This document shows, piece by piece, positions 34,208-41,415 of a stretch of DNA of 41,415 nt (its first letter is position 1; each line of letters begins with the position of its first letter). Below the pieces are notes generated by a model. It was given only the letters and a program-made list of their open reading frames with translations. It had not been told where the DNA came from and made no database searches. The stretch comes from an uncultured Gammaproteobacteria bacterium (GTDB lineage: Bacteria > Pseudomonadota > Gammaproteobacteria > Steroidobacterales > UBA11654): contig CALMWC010000021.1 in assembly GCA_937801655.1 (NCBI GenBank), forward strand, positions 1 through 41,415, in the 5' to 3' direction. A program made the position numbers and the translations under genes.

Positions 34208-34999
34208 TTAATATATATATAGAAATATAATGACACCTAAAAATAACCTGTAAATAACGAATGGTAACATTCCAATTCTCTCGACAAAGCTGATGAACCA
34301 TTTGATGGTTAGGTAAGCAATCACAAAAGAAATTCCTATTCCTAAAATAAGATCTGAATAATCAAATATTGCATTCTCTATTTGACTGAATTCATAGATT
34401 CCGAGTATGTTGGCAGCAATAATGACTGGTATCGATAATAGAAAAGAAAATCGAGCTGCCTCCGTTCTCGAAAAACCTAGAAAAAGTGCTGCTGTTATTG
34501 TAATACCAGATCTGGATGTCCCTGGAATAACTGCTAAGATTTGTGATAAACCAATGATCAAACCTAAACTGACTGTCATTACTTTTTCTTCAGTTGCCAT
34601 ATGAGCTCTTCTATCAGAGAGATACAGTAACAACCCAAAGAAAACAGTAGCTAGAGCTATAACAAAGGGAGATCTTAGATTCTCCTCAATAAAACCACTG
34701 AATAAACCTCCTATAATCACTATTGGCAAAGTAGCAATAGAGATAATTCCCAACGGTGAATTAATTAGAGTGCTTAAATCTTTGAAATGAGATTGGTTAA
34801 ACATCTGAGAAATATCATTCTTAAAATAGAACATCACTGCCAAAAGTGTTCCAAAATGTAACGATATATCAAAAATTAAACCTTGATCATTCCATCCTAG
34901 AATTTCAGACAATAGAATTAAATGAGCAGAACTTGAAACAGGCAAAAATTCGGTTATCCCTTGAATTATTGCTAGAAGTATTGTTTGAATGGTTTCCAT
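34208..34999 (-). CDS. uppP: Undecaprenyl-diphosphatase (BacA/UppP)
   Basis: Regenerates undecaprenyl phosphate, the lipid carrier of cell-wall and LPS sugars, by removing one phosphate from the diphosphate at the membrane. The 263 residues with about eight helices are typical. The signature blocks are AIIQGITEFLPVSSSAHLIL with the catalytic-region Glu and Ser, and the second repeat IPGTSRSGITITAALFLGFS with its conserved Arg. The end of the gene is 6 nt before the 2H gene, and the start is 10 nt after the methyltransferase gene, so it is within a minus-strand operon. Confidence 0.95.
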   Translation of the reverse strand: METIQTILLAIIQGITEFLPVSSSAHLILLSEILGWNDQGLIFDISLHFGTLLAVMFYFKNDISQMFNQSHFKDLSTLINSPLGIISIATLPIVIIGGLFSGFIEENLRSPFVIALATVFFGLLLYLSDRRAHMATEEKVMTVSLGLIIGLSQILAVIPGTSRSGITITAALFLGFSRTEAARFSFLLSIPVIIAANILGIYEFSQIENAIFDYSDLILGIGISFVIAYLTIKWFISFVERIGMLPFVIYRLFLGVIIFLYIY

Positions 35000-35008
35000 A
35001 TTTTTGAA

Positions 35009-36178
35009 TTACAACATATGCCTAAGATCTTTTACTCCTTCTAAGTGTGTAATATTACATTTTTTGCTCAGTAGCATACACTTAAAAATTTCTCCCATAA
35101 TATTAGGCAAAAATAATTGCTTGATTTGCTGATTCATTCTAATGCGTTCTTTGTCATCAGTCTCAGAATCAATGGAAGCTAGGATATCACCACTCATTAA
35201 GAAATCAGATTGGTGACAATAGAGCTCCACTTGATAACCAAGATTGAATGCAGAGTCAGCTAATAGACTAAAATCTATAGAAGCAGATATATCTTGTAGG
35301 CCAGGGTAAATATATGGGTCTATATGAGCTTTATTCTGAAAATGACAAATCATATTTCCATTATCTTTTTGCAAAGAATAATAATCCTTCCTTGTATAAC
35401 CATAATCTATAAACAAAGCGATACCAGACTTTAGCCCTTTATCAATACTTTTAAACCAATCGTCAAAATGAACTTGGATTTCAGAGACAAAACCTGTATC
35501 AAATGATCGACCAATATCTTTTTCTACATTCTTAATAGCCTCTCTTAATAGTGGTGAAGCCACTTTTTCTTTTTCTATCAGCTGACCACCTTCATAAGTA
35601 ATGCCAATTTGGAGAATGTCATTATCAATTATTTTAAATCGCTCAAATGGTAGAGCATCAATAACTTCATTGGCAATTATAGCGCCTTCTATACCCTCTT
35701 CTGGTAGCTTATTAAGCCATCTTATTTTCACTTGGTTTTCATTAGGCAATTGAGACAAAGTTCTTTTTTGTCTGTCCTTGAGGTCTCCACTGATCTCTAG
35801 AATATAATAATGATCCAATTCAACATTCGTATTATTCAATTGATTAATAATATCAAAGGCTAATTTTCCACTACCAGCGCCTACCTCTAGAATTGATGGC
35901 TTCTTATATTTCCTAAGTGCTGGCAATAACTGATTGGCTATAGCTATCCCGAATAGCTTGGATATTTCTGGAGCTGTAGTGAAGTCACCACCCAATCCTA
36001 TTTTATGTGTTCCCGAAGTGTAATAACCGAGTGTAGGTTTGTATAAAACAAAGTTCATGAAGTTATAAAAACTTAACCAACCTTGATGATCACTTACTTC
36101 ATTTTTTAAATGCTCTTGAACCAACATTGTGTGATTCAATGCTTCTTGATCTGGTTTTTCAAATTCTGTTTTGCTCAT
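35009..36178 (-). CDS. SAM-dependent methyltransferase, MidA/NDUFAF7 family
   Basis: A 389-residue member of the MidA (PF02636) family. Recognisable parts are GWLSFYNFMNFVLYKPTLGY followed by YTSGTHKIGLGGDFTTAPE, the SAM loop ILEVGAGSGKLAFDI, IIANEVIDALPFERF, and ALFIDYGYTRKDYYS. In mitochondria the homologue methylates an arginine of respiratory complex I (NDUFS2). The role in bacteria is not settled, though protein arginine methylation is likely. It heads the run to uppP and the 2H gene and is divergent from the pteridine reductase gene, with 62 nt between. Confidence 0.88.
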   Translation of the reverse strand: MSKTEFEKPDQEALNHTMLVQEHLKNEVSDHQGWLSFYNFMNFVLYKPTLGYYTSGTHKIGLGGDFTTAPEISKLFGIAIANQLLPALRKYKKPSILEVGAGSGKLAFDIINQLNNTNVELDHYYILEISGDLKDRQKRTLSQLPNENQVKIRWLNKLPEEGIEGAIIANEVIDALPFERFKIIDNDILQIGITYEGGQLIEKEKVASPLLREAIKNVEKDIGRSFDTGFVSEIQVHFDDWFKSIDKGLKSGIALFIDYGYTRKDYYSLQKDNGNMICHFQNKAHIDPYIYPGLQDISASIDFSLLADSAFNLGYQVELYCHQSDFLMSGDILASIDSETDDKERIRMNQQIKQLFLPNIMGEIFKCMLLSKKCNITHLEGVKDLRHML

Positions 36179-36240
36179 ATTAATCCTATTATTATCTAGA
36201 ATTAATATCAGTGGGGTAAATTTTCAATTAAAATAAAGAT

Positions 36241-36984
36241 ATGAATGACAAATTAGAAAAATGGATCCTAATAACCGGTGCAGCTAAAAGAGTCGGAGCT
36301 AAAATGGCTGAGGTACTCCATAGCAATGGATTCAATATAGTAATTCATTACAACTCATCATCCGAGTCCGCAAATAACTTGTCTGCAAGGTTAAATCAAC
36401 AGAGATCCGGCTCATCAATTATAATTGGCGGTAACTTAACGGATGATAGCGCTGTTGAGAGTCTTATTCCTAGTGTGGTTGAACAAACTGGTCGTTTGGA
36501 TGTATTAATTAATAATGCTTCGACCTTTTATCCTACTCCTATTGAAAACATCACTCTTGAAGACTGGGATAATCTATTTGGTACCAATCTTAAAGCCCCC
36601 TTATTTTTATCAAAACATGCAGCTAAATATCTTAAAGATTCAGCAGGATTGATTATCAATATTGTAGATATTCATGCAAGAAAACCATTAAAAAACCATC
36701 CCATCTATGGCCCTGCTAAATCAGGCTTAGCGATGCTGACTAAATCTTTAGCAAGAGACTTAGCGCCATCAGTAAGAGTCAATGGAATAGCACCAGGCAT
36801 GATACTTTGGCCAGAGAATGAGCCTTCGGAATCAATCAAAAAGAGTATATTGGATCAAATACCCTTAAAAAGATCTGGCTCTCCTGAAGACATTGCAAAC
36901 TGTGCATTATTTTTAATCAAAGATGCTCCCTATATAACTGGTCAAATTATACCTATCGATGGTGGAAGAAGTATTGGCTGGTAA
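36241..36984 (+). CDS. Pteridine reductase (short-chain dehydrogenase)
   Basis: An SDR enzyme of the pteridine reductase/FolM type, reducing dihydrobiopterin or dihydrofolate with NADPH. The 247 residues show TGAAKRVG, the TGx3RxG motif of pteridine reductases, in place of the usual TGxxxGxG. NNAS follows, then the catalytic region with Asp (IVDIHARK) and Y-x-x-x-K (YGPAKSGLAML), and IPIDGGRSIGW at the end. Next to the convergent folK and folB genes, a role in tetrahydrofolate or pterin metabolism is likely. It may stand in for FolA or serve pterin salvage. Confidence 0.88.
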   Translation: MNDKLEKWILITGAAKRVGAKMAEVLHSNGFNIVIHYNSSSESANNLSARLNQQRSGSSIIIGGNLTDDSAVESLIPSVVEQTGRLDVLINNASTFYPTPIENITLEDWDNLFGTNLKAPLFLSKHAAKYLKDSAGLIINIVDIHARKPLKNHPIYGPAKSGLAMLTKSLARDLAPSVRVNGIAPGMILWPENEPSESIKKSILDQIPLKRSGSPEDIANCALFLIKDAPYITGQIIPIDGGRSIGW

Positions 36985-36985
36985 T

Positions 36986-37489
36986 TTAGGTTAACTGCAA
37001 AGAAATTCTTTCAGTTTGCTGTAGTTTTTTATCAAATTGCTCCCATAAAGTTGAATATTGAGAACCAGAAATAGGATGGATTCCTTTTGGATATATTTCA
37101 GCTAAGGGCTCAATTACGAAAGCATAGAGATTAATATCATCACGAGGAACTCTTATTAATTCATCGACTAGATCACCATAAAGTATCATATCAATATCTA
37201 GAGTTCTGGAACTAAACTGACCTGTACCTACCTCCCTTCCAGTATCTGCTTCAATTTTTCTGAGTTTCTTGATGATAATTTCTGGAGAAATTGCGGTCAC
37301 AGTTTTAACAACTAAATTAAGAAAATAATCACCCTTAAAACCGACTGCTGCCGTTTTATAAATTGATGAGTATTCCAAATGGATGAAAGTTTTTTTCAAT
37401 TGGTCTGATGCAAACTGGATGTTTTTCTCTGGATTAATATTACTACCGATACTAAAAAAAACATCCACTGGCTTGTTAGTAGAATTCAT
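36986..37489 (-). CDS. folK: 2-amino-4-hydroxy-6-hydroxymethyldihydropteridine pyrophosphokinase
   Basis: Transfers pyrophosphate from ATP to 6-hydroxymethyl-dihydropterin in folate synthesis. The 167 residues show FSIGSNINPEKNI, FLNLVVKTVTAISPEIIIKK, and the HPPK signature SRTLDIDMILYGD with the two metal-binding Asp. VIEPLAEIYPKG follows near the end. It overlaps folB by 4 nt (ATGA type), so the two consecutive folate enzymes are coupled. It converges on the pteridine reductase gene with 1 nt between stops. Confidence 0.94.
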   Translation of the reverse strand: MNSTNKPVDVFFSIGSNINPEKNIQFASDQLKKTFIHLEYSSIYKTAAVGFKGDYFLNLVVKTVTAISPEIIIKKLRKIEADTGREVGTGQFSSRTLDIDMILYGDLVDELIRVPRDDINLYAFVIEPLAEIYPKGIHPISGSQYSTLWEQFDKKLQQTERISLQLT

Positions 37490-37839
37490 TGACTGGATCG
37501 TTCTATAGTTAACCCTACATTCTTTGAATCCCTTATAGCAAAGGGTTTTGAGACTGATAATCTAAGCCAAGGTACATTAAATTCTTGCAAAATGAGTTGC
37601 GCTATCCTTTCAGCAAGCGTCTCAATTAATTCAAACTGATTATTTTCCATGAAGTCCTTGATCCGCTTTGTAATCGCTTTGTAATCCAATGCATCCTCTA
37701 TTGAGTCGGTTTCAGATGCTTTTTTTATGTCTGTTTGCATCTCCAAATCAATCAAAATAGTTTGAGGATTTCTTTTCTCCCACTCCCATATTCCTATGAC
37801 AGTTTCTATTTTAAGCTCTGTTAATATTATTTTATCCAT
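37486..37839 (-). CDS. folB: Dihydroneopterin aldolase
   Basis: Cleaves dihydroneopterin to 6-hydroxymethyl-dihydropterin, the substrate of FolK. I choose the ATG at 37839, giving 117 residues beginning MDKIILTELKIETVIGIWEW, the family's usual N-terminus. A longer frame to 37860 is open but runs inside tsaD. The start overlaps the tsaD stop by 8 nt. The lysine-containing active region is LSKP-like (LRLSVSKPFAIRDSKNVGLT). The tsaD-folB-folK order is common in gammaproteobacteria. Confidence 0.92.
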   Translation of the reverse strand: MDKIILTELKIETVIGIWEWEKRNPQTILIDLEMQTDIKKASETDSIEDALDYKAITKRIKDFMENNQFELIETLAERIAQLILQEFNVPWLRLSVSKPFAIRDSKNVGLTIERSSQ

Positions 37840-38878
37840 GACTGTTATAAATACTATCAATTGACCATCTAGGATTCACATTTATTTCATAACTGTCATT
37901 ACTGATTCCTTCTTTTAAGTTATATAACCCAGTCAATGCAATCATGGCAGCATTGTCAGTACAATATTCAATACTAGGATAAACGACTTCTATACCTTTT
38001 TTAGAAAATAGATCCTTCATTTTTTCTCTGAGTTTTGTATTGGCACCTACTCCACCGGCTATGACAATGGAGTTAACTTTTGCAAATTGAATAGCCCTTC
38101 GAGATTTTTCTATCAAAGTATCTACAATTGCATCCTCATAGGCATGAGCAAGATCTGCTTTGGTTTGCTCTGATAACAAGTTCTTACTTTCCAGTTCTTG
38201 AACTTTATACAATAAGGAAGTCTTTAATCCACTAAAACTAAAATCAAGGCTATCTTTCTTTTTTGTAAGGGGTTTAGGAAATTCAAAAATACCTTCCTTT
38301 CCTGATTGTGCTAATTTAGCAATCGCTGGACCTCCAGGATAATCTAAACCCAAAAGCTTAGCTGCCTTATCAAAGGCCTCACCAGCAGCATCATCTAAAG
38401 TCTGTCCAATCAATTGATAATCACCTATTTGTTCCACCTTAATAAGTAAGGTATGCCCCCCTGATACTAACAAAGCAACAAAGGGCATTGCTGTTTGATT
38501 ATGCTCTAATAAAGGGGCAAGTAAATGGGCTTCCATATGATGCACAGGTATAGAAGGTATTCCTAAAGAATAAGCTAAACCATTAGCAACAACAGACCCT
38601 ACTAATAGTGCTCCAGATAAGCCAGGACCAGAAGTGTATGCAATGGCATCAAGGTCTGTAAGGTCCAATCGATTCTCTTTAATTAAACTATCGATTAATG
38701 GTAGAAGTTTTTTAATATGATCCCTTGAAGCCAGTTCAGGAACTACTCCTCCATATTGTTTATGCAGATCAATCTGGCTGAATATATTATGAGCTATTAA
38801 TCCTTTTTCAGAATCATAAAGAGCCGTAGCAGTTTCATCACAACTGCTTTCTATACCTAATATCAAAATAGACTTCAT
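37832..38878 (-). CDS. tsaD: tRNA N6-threonylcarbamoyladenosine transferase
   Basis: The catalytic subunit that puts threonylcarbamoyl on A37 of ANN-decoding tRNAs. The 348 residues show LGIESSCDETATALYD at the start, VPELASRDH, the metal-binding HMEAH (H114, H118), LVSGGHTLL, DDAAGEAFDKAAKLLGLDYP, SFSGLKTSLLYK and AGGVGANTKLR, with the CTDNAAMIAL block near the end. It starts a minus-strand operon with folB and folK and is divergent from rpsU, the classic macromolecular-synthesis locus arrangement. Confidence 0.97.
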   Translation of the reverse strand: MKSILILGIESSCDETATALYDSEKGLIAHNIFSQIDLHKQYGGVVPELASRDHIKKLLPLIDSLIKENRLDLTDLDAIAYTSGPGLSGALLVGSVVANGLAYSLGIPSIPVHHMEAHLLAPLLEHNQTAMPFVALLVSGGHTLLIKVEQIGDYQLIGQTLDDAAGEAFDKAAKLLGLDYPGGPAIAKLAQSGKEGIFEFPKPLTKKKDSLDFSFSGLKTSLLYKVQELESKNLLSEQTKADLAHAYEDAIVDTLIEKSRRAIQFAKVNSIVIAGGVGANTKLREKMKDLFSKKGIEVVYPSIEYCTDNAAMIALTGLYNLKEGISNDSYEINVNPRWSIDSIYNSHG

Positions 38879-38883
38879 TTTCT

Positions 38884-38912
38884 TTGCTTTTTTTACTCTT
38901 AGACTGTATATT
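38884..38912 (+). promoter_or_regulatory. Candidate promoter for rpsU-yqeY-dnaG
   Basis: TTGCTT and TATATT are separated by 17 nt and lie about 60 nt before the rpsU start. The spacing is ideal and the -10 is a fair match; the -35 is moderate. Experimental support is absent. Confidence 0.35.
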
Positions 38913-38972
38913 TCACCGTCTATTGAAAGGATTAAGTATATATTTATTTAATACAACTAAAAGGGATATGTT

Positions 38973-39188
38973 TTGCCATTAGTAACATTAAAAGATAACG
39001 AATATTTTGATTACGCTTTAAGGCGTTTCAAGCGCTCTTGTGAAAAAGCAGGAATCATCAATGAATCTCGAAAAAGAGAATTCTATGAAAAGCCCACGCA
39101 AGAAAGAAAAAGAAAAAAAGCTGCTGCAGCTAAACGCGAGAAAAAAAGAATCTCTAGAGAGCAAAATCGCTCAAAAAGACTTTACTAA
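38973..39188 (+). CDS. rpsU: 30S ribosomal protein S21
   Basis: A small basic protein of the 30S subunit needed for initiation. The 71 residues match S21 along their length: [40 protein letters not shown] and a C-terminal RSKRLY. The start is TTG at 38973, preceded by AAGGGA; no ATG is available at the family's N-terminus ([10 protein letters not shown]). It begins the rpsU-yqeY-dnaG operon, with 7 nt to the next gene. Confidence 0.97.
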   Translation: MPLVTLKDNEYFDYALRRFKRSCEKAGIINESRKREFYEKPTQERKRKKAAAAKREKKRISREQNRSKRLY

Positions 39189-39195
39189 ATAGACC

Positions 39196-39639
39196 TTGCC
39201 TTTAATCAATCAAATTAAAGAAGATATTAAAACATCACTTCGTGCAGGTGATCGCTTAAAAGTAAGCACACTCAGAATGTTAGTTGCAGCTGTGCAACAA
39301 AAAGAAATTGATACCAGAAAAGATGTCTCAGAAGATGAGGTAATACTCATCATACAAAAACAAGTACAACAAAGAGATGAAGCAGCAACCCAATTCAAAG
39401 AAGCCAATCGACAAGATCTTTTTGAAAAGGAGTCTGAGGAAGCTGAAATACTTAAAAAATATCTACCTGAAAAATTAAATCAGGAAGAAACTATTCAGAT
39501 TATTGAAGAGATAATTAATTCAATAGGAGCCACTTCAGTTAAAGATATGGGTCAAGTTATGTCTCAATTAAAAGAAAAAGCAGCCGGCAAAATTGATATG
39601 AAAATAGCTAGCAACACTGTTAGAGAAAAGCTTTCATAA
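39196..39639 (+). CDS. yqeY: GatB/YqeY domain protein
   Basis: A 147-residue protein of the YqeY family, which shares the tail domain of the GatB amidotransferase subunit. Family blocks are IKEDIKTSLRAGDRLKVSTL, then RMLVAAVQQKEIDTR, RDEAATQFKEANRQDL, E-A-E-I-L-K-K-Y-L-P and the C-terminal KDMGQVMSQLKEKAAGKIDM. Its function is not established; a tRNA-linked role is assumed from GatB. The start is again TTG (39196). The position between rpsU and dnaG is conserved in many proteobacteria. Confidence 0.94.
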   Translation: MPLINQIKEDIKTSLRAGDRLKVSTLRMLVAAVQQKEIDTRKDVSEDEVILIIQKQVQQRDEAATQFKEANRQDLFEKESEEAEILKKYLPEKLNQEETIQIIEEIINSIGATSVKDMGQVMSQLKEKAAGKIDMKIASNTVREKLS

Positions 39640-39743
39640 ACTATTCATAGAATCAATTTAACTAATTTTTTACTTTTTACACTTTTCTCAATAGACTAAT
39701 TCATTAGCCTTTATGAGTAATACTAAGTTAAATAACTAACCCT

Positions 39744-41415
39744 ATGTCAGATCGTATTCCACAAGATTTTATTGATGACCTCGTCCAAAGAGTTGATATT
39801 GGTGAAATTATTGGCAATCGAATTGATATCAAGAAGGCAGGGAAAGAATACAAAGCTAATTGTCCTTTTCATGGGGAAAAAACACCGTCTTTTACTGTCA
39901 GTCCAGAGAAAGGCTTTTATCATTGTTTTGGTTGTGGTGCTCATGGAACAGCGCTTGGTTTTTTAATGGAATATGAACGCCTAACTTTTATTGAAGCTAT
40001 AGAAGAGTTAGCGAAAACAGTTGGTGTTGATGTACCTAAAACAAAAGAAGACAAAATAAAGAATAAGAGAAATAATAGCTTGAAAGAATTGCTCTCAGAA
40101 GTTTCAATTCACTACACCTCTAATCTTAGTCAATCAAAAGAAGCCATTAATTACCTTAAAGATAGGGGCATTGATGGTAAAAATGCTAAACACTTTTCAT
40201 TGGGATTTTCTAATAATTCTTGGAGTGATATTCTAGATAAATTTGGTTCCTCAGAGAAAAATAAACAAAGACTCTTAGATTCAGGATTGATTATAAAAAA
40301 AGATGATGGTGGATTTTATGATCGATTCAGAAATAGGATTATGTTTCCAATAAAAGACAATCGAGGAGACGTTCTAGGCTTTGGAGGCAGAATCATTGGT
40401 AATGATGAACCAAAGTATCTCAACTCACCAGAAACAGCTTTATTTAAAAAAGGTGAATTACTCTATGGTCTTTTTGAGTCAAAAGAGGGAATTGGCAAAA
40501 CAAAATCAGCCATTATTGTGGAAGGTTATACGGATGTAATCGCACTTCAGAAATATGGCTTTAATACTGCACTAGCCACATTAGGTACAGCTACAACTGA
40601 ATACCACATCAGGAAAATGTTTAGAACTATTGATGAAATTACTTTCTGCTTTGATGGAGATAAAGCAGGTTATAAAGCTGCATTGAAAGCGATGGAATTG
40701 AGCTTACCATTAGTAAAAACAAATAAAGAAGTAAATTTTCTTATCCTAAAGAAAGGCCAAGACCCTGATGAAATGATAAAAACTGATGGATCTGATGCTT
40801 TTGATAATGCTTTAAATGATGCCTATAGCCTGGATCAATTCTTAATCGAAGTTATGAGGGATAAATACAACACAGAGACAGTCAAGGGAAAAGCTAATGC
40901 CATAGAAGACGGCATGTCACTTTTAAACAAGGTTAAAGAAGGCATATACAAAGATCTATTAATTGAGAATTTTAGCAGTGAATACAAATTAAGTGAAAAT
41001 CAAGTCAAAAGATTTTATGAAGATGCCAATCAGAAAAGACAAAATGCAACAAGATCTTTTAGGGGTAAATCAGAAAATAAGAAACTGGAGTCAAGGCCAA
41101 GCCTTATAAAGCAAGCAATTAGTATTCTACTTCATTATCCAAACATATTAAAAGATATAGTAGTAGAGGATCGTCTGAACCATATTGATGAAAAAGGAAT
41201 CGATATTTTAAAGAAAATAATAAACTTAACTCAAGATAAAGATTCGACCAAGCTTGCAACAATACTTGAACATTTCCAGGATAAAAAGATTCAACAACAC
41301 TTACAAAATCTCAGTCTAGAGACATTGATAATACGAGAATCTGAAATAAAAAATGAATTTAAAGACATTCTTAGTAGGTTATATATCCTAAGTAATAAAA
41401 CTGAAATGAAAAGCC
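39744..41415 (+). CDS. dnaG: DNA primase (C-terminus cut by window edge)
   Basis: Makes RNA primers for the replication fork. 557 codons are present from the ATG at 39744; the last part runs off the window. The N-terminal zinc-binding domain is CHC2-type with C40, H43, C61 and C64 (NCPFHGEKTPSF, YHCFGCGAHG). The catalytic core follows with RFRNRIMFPI, GFGGRI, the Toprim block AIIVEGYTDVIALQKYG and CFDGDKAG. The remaining sequence is the helicase-binding region. It is 104 nt after yqeY in the rpsU-yqeY-dnaG locus, where rpoD usually comes next. Confidence 0.96.
   Translation, partial: MSDRIPQDFIDDLVQRVDIGEIIGNRIDIKKAGKEYKANCPFHGEKTPSFTVSPEKGFYHCFGCGAHGTALGFLMEYERLTFIEAIEELAKTVGVDVPKTKEDKIKNKRNNSLKELLSEVSIHYTSNLSQSKEAINYLKDRGIDGKNAKHFSLGFSNNSWSDILDKFGSSEKNKQRLLDSGLIIKKDDGGFYDRFRNRIMFPIKDNRGDVLGFGGRIIGNDEPKYLNSPETALFKKGELLYGLFESKEGIGKTKSAIIVEGYTDVIALQKYGFNTALATLGTATTEYHIRKMFRTIDEITFCFDGDKAGYKAALKAMELSLPLVKTNKEVNFLILKKGQDPDEMIKTDGSDAFDNALNDAYSLDQFLIEVMRDKYNTETVKGKANAIEDGMSLLNKVKEGIYKDLLIENFSSEYKLSENQVKRFYEDANQKRQNATRSFRGKSENKKLESRPSLIKQAISILLHYPNILKDIVVEDRLNHIDEKGIDILKKIINLTQDKDSTKLATILEHFQDKKIQQHLQNLSLETLIIRESEIKNEFKDILSRLYILSNKTEMKS

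Overview
The window reads as a chromosomal stretch of a low-GC marine-type gammaproteobacterium. The basis is the gene set and order: tsaD divergent from rpsU-yqeY-dnaG, a transketolase-GAPDH-PGK operon divergent from metK, mpl, a split class II ribonucleotide reductase (nrdJa/nrdJb), waaA and tolC. A SAR86-like or similar oligotroph would fit the thiamine-salvage operon, but this is inference; no rRNA is present to settle it. I found no tRNA, rRNA, CRISPR array, insertion sequence or prophage.

Layout. (1) Positions 1-3531, minus strand: a thiamine-uptake operon under a TPP riboswitch (TonB-dependent receptor, PnuC/PnuT permease, phosphotransferase-type kinase cut by the window edge). (2) 3602-5578, plus: an amidohydrolase translationally coupled to a frame-broken DUF2855 gene; 5570-6412, minus: an exported dienelactone-hydrolase-like protein. 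(3) 6456-7528, plus: rmuC, broken by two frameshifts; 7525-8252, minus: an exported unknown protein coupled to a 59-residue membrane protein. (4) 8464-13983, minus: tkt (frame-broken), gap, pgk and a nucleotide-transporter-like carrier. (5) 14163-16686, plus: metK-ahcY, the SAM production and SAH recycling pair. (6) 16702-20986: LON-domain protein, mpl, a membrane protein, rnd and adk. (7) 21081-24463, plus: PPi-type phosphofructokinase followed by a K+-independent H+-pyrophosphatase, a pyrophosphate-economy pair. (8) 24506-27249: a long structured inverted repeat, tolC and waaA. (9) 27385-31106: nrdJa-nrdJb plus a small unknown gene, and a 447-bp AT-rich control region with two NrdR-like boxes and three same-orientation DnaA boxes. 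(10) 31107-38878: degP-like protease, cca, a 2H phosphoesterase, uppP, a MidA-type methyltransferase, pteridine reductase, folK, folB and tsaD. (11) 38973 to the end, plus: rpsU-yqeY-dnaG, with dnaG cut by the window edge.

Two features of the sequence as a whole matter. All reading-frame breaks (DUF2855, rmuC twice, tkt, plus a missing tkt start codon) lie in the first 14 kb, and those that can be pinned down sit in short homopolymers, so sequence error is as likely as gene decay. Base composition also differs: sampled lines in the thiamine and tkt-gap-pgk blocks are near 50% GC, while rmuC and much of the right-hand part are near 35%. The conserved metK/tkt neighbourhood argues that the join at about 14 kb is genuine.

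I did not find a clearly new defence or mobile system. The best leads are the nrdJ control region, the tolC-upstream hairpin, the riboswitch/Shine-Dalgarno sequence duplication, the transporter in the glycolytic operon and the small-membrane-protein pair.
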